Positions 46,257-57,162 of a stretch of DNA of 64,000 nt are shown piece by piece. Under the pieces are notes generated by a model. It ran no database searches. It was not told the DNA's origin and saw only the letters and a program-made list of their open reading frames with translations. The stretch covers positions 23,954,724 to 24,018,723 of the forward strand of contig NC_049979.1 of the NCBI RefSeq assembly GCF_000003815.2. The letters are read 5' to 3'. Both the position numbers and the translations under genes were made by a program. The first letter of the stretch is position 1, and each line of letters opens with the position of its first letter. Source of the DNA: Branchiostoma floridae. Its lineage: Eukaryota > Chordata > Leptocardii > Amphioxiformes > Branchiostomatidae.

Positions 46257-49200
46257 ATGGAGATCCATGTGAAACAGCGGACAGAGGAGTGGTACGAGTT
46301 GAGGCGGGGAGTCGTCCTGACTGCCTCCCGGTTTGGAGAAGCTCTCGGAGTGGGAAAGGGACGGCCATATGACTTCTTCTTGTCTCTTGTGTCAGATGAT
46401 CCTTTGTATGAGGTACATGTATTGCCTTTCTTTTTGAAGTCTGCCTTTTGCTTTTACCCTGGGAAAACCAAACTGTGCCCCCACAACACCCGCCCACCTG
46501 ACAATCCACCTGGCCTCAACTACTAGTATCACTTGCCTCTCACGCCGGCTCTTAGGAATTTGGTTTTCCCAGGATATTTTCTTTGTACCTTTTACCGAGT
46601 TTCTTATGGTCAAGTATGATTATAGAACTACATGTAGGATCCACTAAAAGGTGAGGTGAGTATCCATTAAATTAATGGAGATATTCTGGTATATCTATCT
46701 ACTCTCAATTTTTACATATATTTTACATCTAGAGAGGTTTATTTTGCATTGTGTACTTACTAAGTAGGGTTCTTATGGATAGTGGCTTGATTGTTACAAT
46801 AACTGATTTCCAAGAGAAGTCATGATGAAGATTACAGCTGCCAAAATCGTCATCCATACACGAAGTTGTTAGTAGTGCGTAGGATATTAAAATTTCATTA
46901 CACATGCTTAAGATTAGATAAGCCAAAACTTCTCATTTTACAAGATTCTCATTCTAAAAAGATTCCATATAATTAAGATGAACTTGAGGTCATATATTTT
47001 GTCTTTTTACTATTTTTTAATGACATTATTGTGTCTGCATAGGGAGATAGTGGCAACTCCTTTACACAGCATGGCATAGATATGGAGCGTATAATAGATG
47101 AGATGTATGGACTTCTGACTGGCAACCACACAGAGGAGGCAGGTTTCTGGGTACCACAGCCAAACAGTGTATTATACAAACTCTGTGGAGCATCGCCTGA
47201 TGGAAAGGTAAGTTAAGGCTAGGAAAAATTATGTGTTTCAGACTAGAGCTGTGTACTTAGACAAATTCTTAATAGATGCAGGTCTGGGTCTGTACCTCTA
47301 CCTGAACTACTTGTTCAAACAAGAGTTTGGAGGCCTTATACCTCCATGAGATATTTGAAGCTTTTTCTTTTTGCATTTATGCAAGTGTATTCTGTATCAA
47401 ATCTCCAAGCAGAATGTTCAGTGGTCATGCCCTGCTTTTAGGTGGTTAATGATATTTCTCCCATGCAACAGCTAAGGAGCCATTTTTCAACACATCAATC
47501 ATGATGTACAAAATGTATGTCAATGTTACATTTACTGTCTATCCACAGGTGTATTTTGGTTTGGAGACCCAACCAGCAGGGCTGGTGGAATATAAGGCTC
47601 CCGTCAACCACCTGTACACCCAGCAGAAGCACCCCCCACATGGCATACCTCGAAACTACATGGCACAGGTTCTCTTTGTTTGTATTGCATACGGAGCAAA
47701 TCTCCTTGTGGCTATTAACATTTCAGGTTTGTTCTGAAGCATGCAAGGCAAATATCTGAACAGATTTATGTCATCCACTCACACTAAGAAGAAGCCCAGC
47801 TTTTTCCGTTAAGTCTGGTGGTGGTTGTGGTGGTGGTGGTGGTGGTTAGGGGGTGTTACAAGCTAAGTAGCACGGTGGATTTCTTCAAACACAGGACCTC
47901 CATTCAGTGTCCTTTTCTGGGATTTCCTTAACCTAGGCCAGGTGCTCGTTTTCACCCGAGTGAAGTGAGTAAAAGAAACCAACACACTCAGCAAGACCCA
48001 GGGTATGCTAGGCTAAATATGTGACCCGTAGATGCCACATTGCACTACATGCACTAGCTAACAAAAAAGTATCTTGACATGATTTCTCCTCTGTCTGAGA
48101 TACTTTACGTTATCGTTTGTTATTTATGTTTATGGCTAACAGATACAGGGTCAGATGGCTTTCTCCGGTCTTCCCTGGTGTGACTTCATGGCAGTTTGTA
48201 CAGCAACAAGGGAGATGATGTTGAGGAGGGTTCACTTCCACCAGAAGTACTGGAGCTTCCTGGCTAACCGACTCAAACAGTTCTGCCTGGCAGTGCAGGC
48301 GGCACGGCGTAGGAAAGAAAATGGGCTGCCCTTTGACAAAGTACCAGGTCCGGACACAATCACTGTCACATTCTCCTATGCAGAGCTTTGGCGTAGTCCA
48401 TACAATATACCTTGGGAATCTTTTTTGCCAAACGAAAACTTTTGGGCAATTTGGTACAGAAACTATTGGGGGTACAGACACTACTGGGGGTACAGACACT
48501 ACTGGGGATAGGGACACTACAGGGGTTATGGACACTACAGGGGTAGGGACACCACACTTCTGCAGTACTTGAAAATTACACTAGAGGGCACAACAAGGTT
48601 GCCATATGCATACCGTATGCCCACTAGGAGGAACAATGTGTTACATGTAGCTGTGTTCAATATAGGTAATTGTCTATAGCTGGACACAGTATGGTGATTA
48701 CATCTCAAAATAGTACATTGAAGTAAAAAGTGTTCCATTGTTTAATGTTTGAAAGGAACAATATTCTTTTATATAGGTTAGGCCACACTGTTCTGGCATA
48801 CCATGTTCTGTGTTTTGAATCATTTGTCAATTGTCCTAACCACATATATTCCATATTGAATGTGGCAACTTTCTAAAAATATTATTAACACTCTGACATC
48901 AGTTGTGGAATGCCCAGAGGGTGTCATCCATCTTATAAATTCAGTAGAGGCCTCTATGGCCTTACCATGCCTCCCATCATACATTTGAGTGTATGTTATT
49001 GTATTTACCTATCTACGAGGGGCGTTCAATTAGTAATAACTCTGACCCACTTCCAGTTGTCTGATCTAGATGAAATTTTGCATGTGTAATGATTCATATC
49101 TTTATATTTTATGTTGCAAAAAAAGAGCTCTGAACTAATTGTGGTTTCTGATTTACTGGTGTTTGAACTGAGTTAGGTGTGAAATGGACCAGGTGTGAAA

Positions 49201-50182
49201 TGGAGCCAGTTGAGTGTCGCGCAGTGATCCGGTTTTTGTATTTGAAAGGACGCACACCAAAGGAGACCTTTGATGAAATGAAAGAAATTTATGGTGATGA
49301 TGCCCCATCATATGACCTTGTAAAACGCTGGCCTCCTGAATTCAAACATGGCCAGAAGTCTGTGGAAACAGCTCCCAGACCTGGTCGTTCCTCTTCTGCC
49401 ATTGATGAGGCATCTGTTGGAGGAGCAACCTGAGGTGTCCTACAAAAACGGTGTCCAGAGCTGCATCAGACGATGAAAGAAATGCATAACTCTGGGTGGT
49501 TCCTATGAAGAGAAAGACTAATAACTGTGCCAAGTTTCATTAATCTCCTGCTATGGGAAATGAGTCAGAGTTATTACTTATTGAACGCCCCTCGTACTTG
49601 TATATACTGTGTGTTTTTATGAGCCCTGGAAGATTAGCTCAATAAGCTAAAGGGCATCTCAATGAACTCAATAAACTCAACTCACCTGTACCCCCGGCAG
49701 GTGTGCCTGTACTCCGGCAGCTGCAGATGTCCAGGAGCCTGTTCCCTGGGGAAGCGGACATCCATGTGGAAGACTTATTACAGGTAAGTTTTCAGTTGTG
49801 GAGACAGAAACAAGGGAAGGCCTGACAGATGGATGCAAATATTTTGCATATTGTGTAAATACTGTACATAGCATCTGTCTTCTCCGTCATGTCCAGTGGA
49901 AAGATGGCTCTTTAGTGAGCTAATCTAGTTCAAAATCCCTGTCACTTTCTCTCATGAACCATGATATTGTAAACAAGTTTCTTGTTCTTCCAGGTGAATG
50001 AGAGAAGACAGTACCAGTCTACTGCAGGTCGGTGGATGGACTACAATTTCCTGATGGGAATAAGTCCCGAGCCTTCTCTGACATTCCCACCACACCTTTC
50101 TGACATCTTGTCTAAACTTGATGCAGAGATTGACCAAAAGAAAAATGAGAAAAATAAAATGCTCACTATAGAAGGACTATAA
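46257..50182 (+). CDS. YqaJ / lambda-exonuclease-like nuclease, six coding exons
   Basis: Coding exons: 46,257-46,412; 47,043-47,207; 47,549-47,668; 48,143-48,347; 49,701-49,783; 49,994-50,182. Borders are GT-AG and phases agree, giving 305 residues. The PD-(D/E)XK nuclease core of the YqaJ family is complete: Arg-Thr-Glu-Glu-Trp-Tyr-Glu-Leu-Arg-Arg-Gly with Thr-Ala-Ser-Arg-Phe (residues 8-26), Glu67, Gly-Ala-Ser-Pro-Asp-Gly with Asp105, Glu121-Tyr-Lys123, and the Gln-x-Gln-Gly-Gln helix (147-151). A lysine-rich tail follows. Such enzymes resect double-stranded DNA 5' to 3' in phage; the animal role is unknown. The frame stays open upstream to an acceptor at 46,231-46,232, so an added 5' coding exon is possible, but ATG 46,257 fits the domain start. 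The gene is spliced and has its own promoter, which argues against a live transposon. Confidence 0.82.
46455..46576. mobile_element. Short TIR element (TACCCTGG ends) in intron 1 of the YqaJ-like gene
   Basis: TACCCTGGGAAAACCAAA at the left and TTTGGTTTTCCCAGGATA at the right are inverted repeats with one mismatch. Flanks TTTTGCTTT and TTTTCTTTG are a possible degraded 9-base duplication (6/9). 122 bp. Confidence 0.6.
47817..47848. repeat. (GGT)n microsatellite
   Basis: About ten GGT/TGG units in intron 3 of the YqaJ-like gene. Confidence 0.85.
48455..48553. repeat. Minisatellite, about 18-bp unit
   Basis: Five or so copies of GGGGTACAGACACTACT, drifting to GGGGTTATGGACACTACA, in intron 4 of the YqaJ-like gene. 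Confidence 0.8.
49016..49594 (+). mobile_element. Internally deleted mariner element
   Basis: Ends CGAGGGGCGTTCAATTAGTA and TACTTATTGAACGCCCCTCG are near-perfect inverted repeats of about 31 bases, flanked by TA on both sides (49,014-49,015 and 49,595-49,596), the Tc1/mariner target duplication. An open frame at 49,179-49,433 matches the N-terminal helix-turn-helix part of mariner transposase (Leu-Lys-Gly-Arg-Thr-Pro-Lys-Glu, Ala-Pro-Ser-Tyr, Lys-Arg-Trp, Glu-Phe-Lys). The catalytic DD34D region is gone: full elements are about 1.3 kb, this one is 579 bp. It lies in intron 4 of the YqaJ-like gene. Confidence 0.92.
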
Positions 50183-50383
50183 CAAACAATAGCATATTGT
50201 TGTTGAAGGAAATTTATTTTTTCTTTAATTTTAAAATCTTTGATCATGTGTAGTCTATATCTATGTTTGACTTTAGAGCAAGTGTGTATATACTGTAGAA
50301 TATACTTAGACCTAACATTACAATTACTCAGGGTACATTGACGAATGCATTGGATGATTGACAGTGAGTTAAGTGTCCATTTA

Positions 50384-50604
50384 TACTCTCCAAGCAGAGG
50401 TTAGGCTCCGGCTAGTTGTTTTTTTTACATCTTTTGAGGCATTTTTATTTGGCGTTCTATTTTATCAGGGTTTTTTTTTATCCACAAGCCAAAAAGAAGA
50501 CATTAAGAAAACCTGACAAAATAGCACTGTTGCCATAAGAATGCTTAAAAATGCGTCAAAGCAAGGTCAAAGCTAGTCAAAGCCTAACGTCGGCTTGGTG
50601 AGTA
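50384..50604. mobile_element. Fold-back element with TACTCTCCAAGC ends in 3' UTR
   Basis: Left TACTCTCCAAGCAGAGGTTA pairs with right TAACGTCGGCTTGGTGAGTA; the interior also pairs (TTCTATTTTATCAGG with CCTGACAAAATAG). The whole 221 bp could form a long hairpin in the transcript of the YqaJ-like gene. Same terminal motif at 52,453-52,560. Confidence 0.6.
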
Positions 50605-50832
50605 ATGTATTTTGACCTTCAATGATGTACAGTGTGAGAATGTCAATATTGGTGAAATATATTGTTATGTAACAGAAAGAGAACACCAAAACCTAACATT
50701 GTACCTTTGACAATGCATACATTTATATTGCAATTACAAACATGTGTATTGTTGAAAATCTATATATAGATATTTTGTATTTTAGTGTTATTTTGTTGAA
50801 GCTTCAAGAGTTGAATGTTCTGATAGTATGTA

Positions 50833-50834
<2 letters not shown>

Positions 50835-50862
<28 letters not shown>
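50835..50862. repeat. (AT)n microsatellite
   Basis: About 14 AT units in the 3' region of the YqaJ-like gene. Confidence 0.9.
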
Positions 50863-50867
<5 letters not shown>

Positions 50868-50990
50868 GTTTCATGTATTCGTTTTTAAAAAGAGAACAAA
50901 GGATTTCTTTTGTGGACTTTTCAGTACTAAATGTTATCTTTTGCATTCCAGTTTGAAACTGCCAATTACCTCAAAAGATGCTCAGGACAT

Positions 50991-50996
50991 AATAAA
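50991..50996 (+). terminator. Candidate polyadenylation signal of the YqaJ-like gene
   Basis: AATAAA about 810 bases after the stop codon. Confidence 0.4.
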
Positions 50997-51528
50997 ATGT
51001 AGTACGTAATTAACATTTAGATTTATTTTTAAGAAATGTTTTGAAAGAAGTTAAAAGAAAAAATATGTGTTTTTATTTGCGCATTTGTTTTTATTTCTAT
51101 ATTTCTGTTTTATATTGGTTGGTTTACATAAGGTTACCTTGTCACTTAATGTAGTATCAATGGCTGCCGGATGCTTGTCGAATTTCCGATGTTGATTTCT
51201 GTAAAATCGTGTCAGGAAATTACATGCGTTCGTCTTAGGCACTTGATTACGGACATCCCAATGGGAGTAAAATCAGCCCAATTTCCGGAACTGCAGGTGA
51301 CTGTAGCACGTGCACAGGAATATATTCACTGCTTGTAAATGTCACCATGTCGTTTTATCGAGCACTAAGGGGTTTAAATATCCTTGACTACCCCTGCGCT
51401 TCAGGAGGTTAAAAAAGAATCCTTGGTTCAACCCTCATAGGCCCGTTCACCTCCGTCAAACATGGAAATACAAAATAACACGTAATTACGTAAAAGACGC
51501 AACTGTTTGACGGACATGCAGCTCTCTC

Positions 51529-51643
51529 ATTGGTCGAACCGATGATTGTCATTCTGTCATTGGTTAAACTAGTGATTGATTGACAGGCAGGATCGGTCTG
51601 TTCTTCAGGAGTGTTGGATTGGAGGTGACCTTGGTGCTGAAAT
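51529..51643 (+). promoter_or_regulatory. Candidate promoter and noncoding exon of the GPCR gene
   Basis: Two inverted CCAAT boxes (ATTGG at 51,529-51,533 and 51,559-51,563) precede a segment ending GCTGAAAT|GTAAGTCC, a near-consensus donor. The next plus-strand gene is the adenosine-receptor-like GPCR at 54,857. The link is an inference. Confidence 0.35.
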
Positions 51644-52452
51644 GTAAGTCCGACAATTCTACCTATCCAGTAACACGCAGTGTTGGTGCCTCGTTATGTC
51701 GACTTGTTTGAACTTATGTTTATTCATAACTTGACATACAAAGCCTAGATTGACCTGCATGTCGCTTTTCATTGTCCTTGAGGTCATGCGGGATCTGGAG
51801 GTCATAATTACGCATACGGCAACATAAACGATTTGTTTTCGGAATAGATTATATAGAAATGTAATTAACACCATACCTGCATGCAGGCAAAAATATCCAC
51901 CAAGAACTATGTGTATAGTCTAGCTCATTGGAAGGCACATTTGCATTTATCATTCAAAATCGCTTTAATGGCTTTTCCATTCATACCCAATGTAGTATAA
52001 CATGGCCATCATCCCTCAGCAAACCAGAACTGAATATTTCTTGTGATGAAAATCCATATAGTGTGACTACCTAGCCAGAATGCAGGCAGGGGAGCGAGCG
52101 AGACAGCGTACTAAAAAGTAAAATGGTTGGCATCGATGCGAGTGATTACCCAATAGCCTGAATAGGGGAGTACTTAAATACGAATGATTTTAGACTACGT
52201 ACAAAGTCGGAGACACTATGTACTTCAAAAGTGGGTATCTCGTAAAACTGCGATACGTTGGCGGCGTCGCTGCGTCCTAGTGATTTAACGCAGCTCTCAG
52301 GGAATTTCATCGATAAAAAACGAATCTTTGTACGCTTTGTTGTTTATACTTTACTGTCACACGTTTTGCACGATAGTTCCCATTATACAGTCAAGGGTAA
52401 CACAAATTCAATTGCAACGCCGCCAACCTGCCGCAGTCCAGTAAAGATATCT

Positions 52453-52560
52453 GACTACTCTCCAAGCAGAGGGTGAGTCGCGGAGATAACGTTATAGTAG
52501 TAGTCGGAAAAATTACTACTACTATATCTCCGCGACTCAAGCTCTGCTTGGAGAGTAGTC
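52453..52560. mobile_element. Fold-back element with ACTCTCCAAGCAGAG ends
   Basis: GACTACTCTCCAAGCAGAG at the left pairs with CTCTGCTTGGAGAGTAGTC at the right; pairing continues inward (GAGTCGCGGAGATA with TATCTCCGCGACTC). 108 bp; no clear target duplication. Confidence 0.65.
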
Positions 52561-52571
52561 TGACGAAGTGA

Positions 52572-52655
52572 TAGCCTAGTATCCAGCTGTATTATAGCTC
52601 CCGAATCTCTTCTGTCCTCGACTCGGAAGCTATATTACGGCTGGATACCAGGCTA
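52572..52655. mobile_element. 84-bp MITE with perfect 9-bp target duplication
   Basis: TAGCCTAGTATCCAGCTGTA pairs with TACGGCTGGATACCAGGCTA. ACGAAGTGA occurs on both sides (52,563-52,571 and 52,656-52,664). It is the cleanest member of the TAGCCTGG-ended group. Confidence 0.85.
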
Positions 52656-52758
52656 ACGAAGTGAACCCTTGGGCCACCAACAAAATCATGATTCCAGAAT
52701 ATACTAGTAAACTCGTCTGATTCAATCACCAAGTTGCTGTTGGCGCAATCAGTTCGGG

Positions 52759-52789
52759 CAAGGACGTTATATCAGATACAACGTCCTTG
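52759..52789. mobile_element. 31-bp palindromic micro-insertion
   Basis: CAAGGACGTT and AACGTCCTTG flank an 11-base centre. The palindrome is bracketed by GTTCGGG direct repeats (52,752-52,758 and 52,790-52,796), as if a tiny TIR relic or a fill-in insertion. Confidence 0.5.
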
Positions 52790-52797
52790 GTTCGGGC

Positions 52798-54856
52798 GAA
52801 TGTTTTGTCGTTCCCCCATCTCCGCACACACTGTGTATCGGCACTTAACTCATGACCACCTACTGGGTCCCTACTTACCCCCCGTCTGTGAAAACGCGAT
52901 AAGGACAAGAGGTAATTTAAAAGGTGTGAAATGCCTAATGTAAATGCCACTCCCAGAAGGCGAGGGAAATGCGTCTGCGTGATGACCATCAGTGATCTGT
53001 AGAAAGACTGCTCGTCCTTGCCAGTACTGGGAGATTTTGATCCTGATTTCGACCTGAACTACAATCTGCTATTCCGTAAATACTGGTTAGGAGCCCAGAG
53101 TCTGAGACAACCTTCTGTCGTGCAGAAATCCTTGCGTCGCCGTTGGAATTCAAATATTTGGTAGGTACGACACAACATTCTCTGAGCATTCTCTAGTTTT
53201 GTACATGTATATGTTTTAACATATTTTCTGAGCAAACAGATCGGGGTGTTTTCGGCTTTATCGGTAAGTAATTCTTACTGATAGTTTTCTTTCAATGTGC
53301 TTACTTTGCGAGTCGTCCACTGAAGACTGCACAATTCGAAAGGCGAACCAATGAGCTTTTTTATCGTCGTTGATAAAAGCTCCTTGGGCGAATCGAACAA
53401 ACGAGTACGCAAGTGAAAAGACGGCATATTCAAAAACACGCCATAGCCAAACCTCTTCTTGGAAACAGTAACAAGTCTGACTATTCTTGGTCTAGCAACT
53501 TAAGCAAAGAATATCCTTCGACGATTCCTTTATTTTACGCATTTTTTAGGTTTTGTCAACTGGTACGGCTGAAATGTGTCACATTTTTCGACCGTAAGAC
53601 TGAGCAAAGGGTGAACAAAAACACATCATGATGATTAGCATACATTTGTTTTTTCTTCATGCATGCACCGCGATCCATGCGTGTTATATTTATACATGCA
53701 CGGACTTTACGCCGTGGTGTAATGTTTACAAGGTCGTGTTGGCTAACATACAGTTGTGATGTACAGAAGACGTGAGAATGTTTGCGCATTTTTAGTAGAC
53801 AGATACAACGCCTTCTCATCCGCAGGACAATTTTCTGTGTCGTTTCTGGTAAGCAATTAGGCACAAACATGTCACCAAAACAGTGATAAAGTACATGTAT
53901 ATAGATAGACAAGATACCCGAGGACCAAAAAGGATATATTATGTATTTTTTTTCCGGGAGATTTTTCAAATAGTTTAAAGTTGAGCACAAAAAGATCAAT
54001 GGTAGGCATATTTTATGCTTTGTTTCAATCAACAATGTTATATTATATTATAGAGAAATAGTTGCATGTCATAATGGATAGTTTGTTGAACACACACATT
54101 TGGTTAGATACTAGATTGTGATTGGTTAACAATTATTTCCGTTAGGACACGGTAAGTAAATTTTGCATTGATCCTATCCTCTGTGGACGCCAAATTAAAT
54201 GTAAGAGTGCGAATTGCGGAACAAAAATAAGACAAGACCCATCCCTTGAAAAGAGGCCAAAACTTTCAAAATAGAGGCCATACAACATTGTAACTAGAGT
54301 TGAAGCGACAAAACATGATATCACAACCAAGTAGCTTTTTATTATTCTGTACTCAAGAAATGACACTAGCGTGGTAGTCTATAGTATATTATCACTTACC
54401 AAGTTGGAAACTAGTACACTCAAGGCTAGCACATAGTGTCGCTCCACAACTTTCGAACAAGCGGTCTTCGACAAGTAAAATAAGGACATATTGTGGGTCT
54501 TAAGTGATCATGTTTTTTTTACAAGACGGGCGAAAGCAGTCATTCATGAAATTACTTGCTGGACAAATACGATGAAAGAGTTCTTATCTTCCATATGTAC
54601 TTTGTTTCTCTCTATTTACGATAGCTATAAGAGAGAATCAAGATAAACAGCCGGCCTGGGGCAATATTTGTTCAGTAGCCAAGGACACTACATTATTTAT
54701 CTAGTCACCAGGCGCCACCGGGCCGTATGGCGGGTGTCCCCGGTCGCTGTGACTACTACAGCCGGCAGGCCGACTTAGCCAGCCCCGGACATTTTGCCTA
54801 CTGTCTTTAACATCTTCATGTGTTATGATGCTAGTATTCAATGACCAGAGTTTGCC
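52798..54856. other. Intergenic / probable intron of the GPCR gene, no exon seen
   Basis: Mostly AT-rich with short chance open frames; two CA/TA-poor GC patches (52,800-53,150) show no recognisable product. Confidence 0.4.
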
Positions 54857-56246
54857 ATGTTTACAGAGAGAGACCTCACAGCCATGGGCCTTGACTGGAA
54901 CATGTCTTGGAACTCGTCCGGTGTTGACTGTCCTGACAAGTCGTACCAACTCAGGTTCTATGTGTACACCGTGGTTGAGGTGAGTTTACTATACGTAGTA
55001 CGCAACTTACCGTTGCAATGGGCATTCAAAATCCATCGTCTCTCCAAACACACACGTTATACTCTACATTTCACATGACTGTTTATACAACAACAAATAT
55101 GGCACAGGAGAAACCCAGTATCAACTGGTAAGTAACATGCAGTAATATTAATTCCAGGTCAACAATGTCAATAATTATTGGGGCTGTTGTAGGCCTGAGG
55201 TTGGCGACATAGTTATATCCAACTAATTGACCTAAATCGTTATCATTTTGTTTGTTTCATATTGTTTGTGTAACATTTACAAACTCTATATATCTGTTCA
55301 GGTGATGATAGCGTTCCTGTCCATATTCGGGAACACCCTGGTGTGCGTGGCTGTCCTGCGGGGGCGGCGACTCCGCACGCCGAGCAACCTGTTGGTCGTG
55401 TCCCTGGCTGTCGCCGACATCTGCGTTGGGCTTTTCGCCATCCCCTTCGCCATCGCTACAAGCGTCGGTCTGCCTCTTCACCCCTACGCTTGCTGTTTCA
55501 CCCTATCCTTCATCATTATCACTACGCAAACTTCCATATTCGGCATGCTGGCCATTGCCGTGGACAGATACATGGCGGTCGGGCTGCACCTGTCCTACGC
55601 CCGCCTAGCCACCACCCGCCGCACCTGCCTCACCATCGCCGCCACCTGGGCGGCTGCAACCGTCATCGGGCTCGTCCCCATGGTGTGGCATCGTTCCCAG
55701 TCCGCCTTCATCTGCTGCTACTTCGAAGAAGTCATCAACATGTCTTACATGGTGTATTTCAACTTCTTCGGGACTGTGCTTCCACCGCTGGTTGTGGTGG
55801 CTGCTATATACACGCGGGTGTTTCTCATTGCGCGGTCGCAACTGAAGAAGATATCCAAACTTAACATCGGTCTCAGCATTAGGGATCGTAGGATTGCCAA
55901 AATCAAGAGAGAACTTCGAGTGGCGGTCTCCCTGGCCATGGTTGTGGGAGCATTCGCCGCCTCCTGGTTGCCTCTTCACATCATCAACTGTATCAACTTC
56001 TTCACGACCACGAGAGTTCCAAACCAAGTAGTTCTCAGCGCCATAGTGTTGTCCCATGCTAACTCGGCTGCCAACCCAGTGATCTACACGTGGAGGTTAG
56101 AAGAATTCCGTAACGCCTTCAAAGCCATTCTGACATCTTGGTGTCAGCAAACGTTTCGTCAAGACGAGGAACGTCATCTGAAACCTGTTCGCAGCTACGC
56201 TCAGTTGAACATGATAGAGATGCAAAAATCTCGCTCATTTCCATAA
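54857..56246 (+). CDS. Adenosine-receptor-like class A GPCR, two coding exons
   Basis: Exons 54,857-54,979 and 55,302-56,246 join in phase 0 (Val-Val-Glu|Val-Met-Ile within TM1) to 355 residues. The N-terminus carries possible N-glycosylation sites (Asn-Met-Ser, Asn-Ser-Ser). Landmarks: Asn52 (1.50), Asp80 (2.50), Asp129-Arg-Tyr131, Trp157 (4.50), Asn299-Pro-x-x-Tyr303. Residues that bind adenosine in human A2A are kept: Phe182-Glu183 in loop 2, Trp263, His267 and Asn270 in TM6, Ser292-His293 in TM7. The stretch Met-Val-Tyr-Phe-Asn-Phe-Phe and Leu-Pro-Leu-His-Ile-Ile-Asn-Cys are adenosine-receptor signatures. The usual Cys of the TM6 CWxP motif is Ser262 here. The ligand is probably adenosine at the cell surface, signalling through G proteins; subtype cannot be set by eye. 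Confidence 0.88.
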
Positions 56247-56319
56247 TATCAGAAGAAAACGTTCATTACAGACTCATGTGCGATAGGAACACAACAAACT
56301 TGAGATTTCTCTGTGCCAA

Positions 56320-56351
56320 CCTGTCCGCAGCTACGCTCAGTTGAACATGAT
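56320..56351 (+). repeat. Duplicate of the GPCR coding tail in its 3' UTR
   Basis: A 32-base segment (CGCAGCTACGCTCAGTTGAA core) repeats 56,184-56,215 of the coding region with one mismatch, about 136 bases downstream and after the stop codon. Confidence 0.8.
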
Positions 56352-56424
56352 CCTCTGGTCAATCATGAATCACTCAGTGGAAGTCCGGAGGATGATTGAC
56401 CATGATATGCTTATCTTAGCTTCG

Positions 56425-56430
56425 AATAAA
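56425..56430 (+). terminator. Candidate polyadenylation signal of the GPCR gene
   Basis: AATAAA 178 bases after the stop codon. Confidence 0.45.
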
Positions 56431-56659
56431 CTGCTTTTAGATATTTCTAATGTGTACATGTACTGTACAGCTGTACTCGTTAAGTATCACTTTGACAAGG
56501 AGTTGTTAAATGTGAAAACGGTGTAAAGACGGTAACATGGGTGGGTATTATTATTATCCAATTTTGGAGGCTATAAAAGTCGAACCCACCTGTGAATACA
56601 TCACTATTCCAAGCATGGACCTTCTGTCCAAAGCAAAAGATTTGAAAAATCCTTAATAA

Positions 56660-57162
56660 GGCCACAGCAAGTAAATTTTATGGATGACGTCAGCGCACGC
56701 ATCAATTTTTGGATGATTTCAGAAGAAAAAAAATTTCATTTTTCTTCGAAGATGGTCAACATGACGAGAATGTACCAAAATGGACAAATATGTTGTGTTG
56801 TAGGTTAATGGTTGTACATGTACTTGTAGAAGTAACACAAGCCAGGTAGCCATGACAGTAGTTACAGAAGTGAAACTAAAAATTTAGTTAGATAGTTGTA
56901 AAAGTGGCCCCAATAATGAAGCAATGAGTGTAGTGATACCAGTCTACCACACTAGTGTCACCTTTACTACACTAGTTCACGTCTTTAATAAATAAATGCC
57001 CGATAGGCTGTGATACCATGTTTCCTCGCTTCAATTTTTTTTACCGTTAATTGCATATATTTGGAAAATTTAGCCATCTTGTTTTTTTTCGCCCTATCTC
57101 ACTATATTTACCATCTGCAGAGGATGTCATCCAATGGACCATAAAATTTACTTGCTGTGGCC
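56660..57162. mobile_element. Harbinger-like TIR element with TAA duplication
   Basis: GGCCACAGCAAGTAAATTTT at the left and AAAATTTACTTGCTGTGGCC at the right are perfect 20-base inverted repeats. TAA flanks both ends (56,657-56,659 and 57,163-57,165). The 3-base T-A-rich duplication suits PIF/Harbinger. 503 bp, no transposase. Confidence 0.75.

Noticed and set aside
55257-56057. Antisense and shifted frames over the GPCR exon
   Set aside because: Mirror the GC-rich receptor exon; no family resemblance.
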